The position numbers were made by a program, and so were the translations under genes. The notes under the pieces were generated by a model, which saw nothing but the letters and a program-made list of their open reading frames with translations, was not told the DNA's origin and ran no database searches. A stretch of 6,009 nucleotides of DNA, from the NCBI GenBank assembly GCA_947176475.1, contig CAMWQX010000080.1:1-6009 (forward strand), read 5' to 3'. This DNA comes from an uncultured Bacillota bacterium (GTDB lineage Bacteria > Bacillota_I > Bacilli_A > RF39 > UBA660). The number at the start of each line of letters is the position of its first letter. Positions within the stretch are counted from its first letter, which is position 1. Of this stretch, positions 5,463 through 6,009 are shown in pieces.

Positions 5463-6009
5463 TTAATCACCCACATATTCTAAAATAACATCGGCAAGAA
5501 TGGTTAAACTTCTTTTGACCTCATCCATACTATTATGGGGCCCTCCTACCTCGATAAGTAAAACATTCGAATTTAAATCTTGATTATAGCTACTGCTTTC
5601 CCTTACGTAAATTCCTCGCGATATTTTATTATTCTTATTTTTAAGTCGCTTATTTAACTCATCACATACTTGATAATTTCTTGTATATGTCTCATGCTTG
5701 CCACCCACGACAAACATCATTCTTGCCATCTTAACCCCATTAACCTCTACTGTCGAAACATCATAAGAAGAAGAATCTCGATGTAAATCAATATAGAGAA
5801 TAGTTTTATCATTGATATTTTTTGTAAGTAACTCCCTTGTTATTTTATATGAATCGCCATACTTATAATTATGCGCTTCTAAAGCTTTCTTTATGTTCGT
5901 ATCTTCAACGACAACTTCCAAATCCTTTTTATTTAATATTTCGCTTAAGTACTTGGCCGCCTCATAGACATCTCCATCTTTATACTCCTCAGTTTGATGA
6001 GTATTATAA
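5463..6009 (-). CDS. spoIIP: Stage II sporulation protein P, C-terminal part (truncated by window edge)
   Basis: This is the last 181 residues of SpoIIP, the peptidoglycan amidase/endopeptidase that works with SpoIID and SpoIIM at the mother-cell membrane to drive engulfment of the forespore (family knowledge). The frame stays open to the window edge, so a TTG at 5921 is not the start and the 5' end lies outside. Zinc-amidase landmarks are visible, numbered from the edge: YNTHQTEEY at 1-9 with a candidate metal ligand His4, YIDLHRDS at 72-79 with His76, the core strand MMFVVGGKHE at about 97-106, NQDLNSNVLLIEVGG at 142-156 with the presumed catalytic Glu153, and a closing helix to YVGD. These appear intact, so the enzyme should be active. 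The N-terminal membrane anchor is not in view. It shares a transcript with the small membrane gene one base downstream. Presence of spoIIP implies a walled organism with at least part of the endospore programme. Confidence 0.93.
   Translation of the reverse strand, partial: YNTHQTEEYKDGDVYEAAKYLSEILNKKDLEVVVEDTNIKKALEAHNYKYGDSYKITRELLTKNINDKTILYIDLHRDSSSYDVSTVEVNGVKMARMMFVVGGKHETYTRNYQVCDELNKRLKNKNNKISRGIYVRESSSYNQDLNSNVLLIEVGGPHNSMDEVKRSLTILADVILEYVGD

Noticed and set aside
5463..5921. SpoIIP read as a complete 152-residue protein starting at TTG 5921, implying a split or shortened gene
   Set aside because: The same frame continues upstream without a stop to the window edge and encodes the conserved NTHQTEEY motif, so the gene is simply cut by the window and not broken.
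1..6009. Possible phage-defence, mobile or CRISPR-type system
   Set aside because: No transposase, integrase, terminal repeats, repeat-spacer array or toxin-antitoxin pair is visible. All genes share one strand and similar A/T-rich composition typical of core chromosome.

Overview
The window is an AT-rich piece of a low-GC Gram-positive (Bacillota) chromosome, with every recognisable gene on the minus strand. Three observations support this: an Obg GTPase of the usual bacterial length, the C-terminal part of the sporulation engulfment hydrolase SpoIIP, and strong Shine-Dalgarno sequences with A/T-rich sigma-A-like promoters. TGG encodes Trp, and TGA ends the Smr gene just before the Obg start, so the standard bacterial code is in use and not the Mycoplasma code. 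Base composition and gene content would suit an uncultured gut Bacilli lineage (Erysipelotrichales- or RF39-like), but that placement is inference. No mobile element, CRISPR array or rRNA is visible, and no gene-free stretch reaches 300 bases.

Read in the direction of transcription (right to left), the window opens with a truncated spoIIP (5463-6009). A one-base-spaced small gene follows, encoding a single-pass membrane protein (5129-5461). The B. subtilis gene in that position is yqxA, but I could not establish homology. Next comes a tRNA-Arg(TCU) gene (5000-5076) with encoded CCA, its own promoter and a clear intrinsic terminator.

A 696-residue cytoplasmic TPR protein of unknown function follows (2803-4893). 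It has its own promoter and an intrinsic terminator whose hairpin includes its last codons and stop. Its strong ribosome binding site places the start two codons inside the longest reading frame. A perfect 12-bp inverted repeat lies inside this gene.

The last block is a tightly packed three-gene operon. It starts with a PfkB/ribokinase-fold protein that has lost the family's catalytic motif and carries a Gln/Pro/Val-rich tail (1587-2759). A stand-alone Smr-domain protein follows (1322-1594), overlapping it by 8 bases. The ribosome-assembly GTPase Obg is last (40-1317), four bases after Smr. A sigma-A-like promoter at the left edge (1-29) probably drives the next gene outside the window.

The most unusual item is the apparent pseudokinase with a low-complexity tail, co-transcribed and probably translationally coupled with Smr and Obg. 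I do not see a multi-gene defence or mobile system here.
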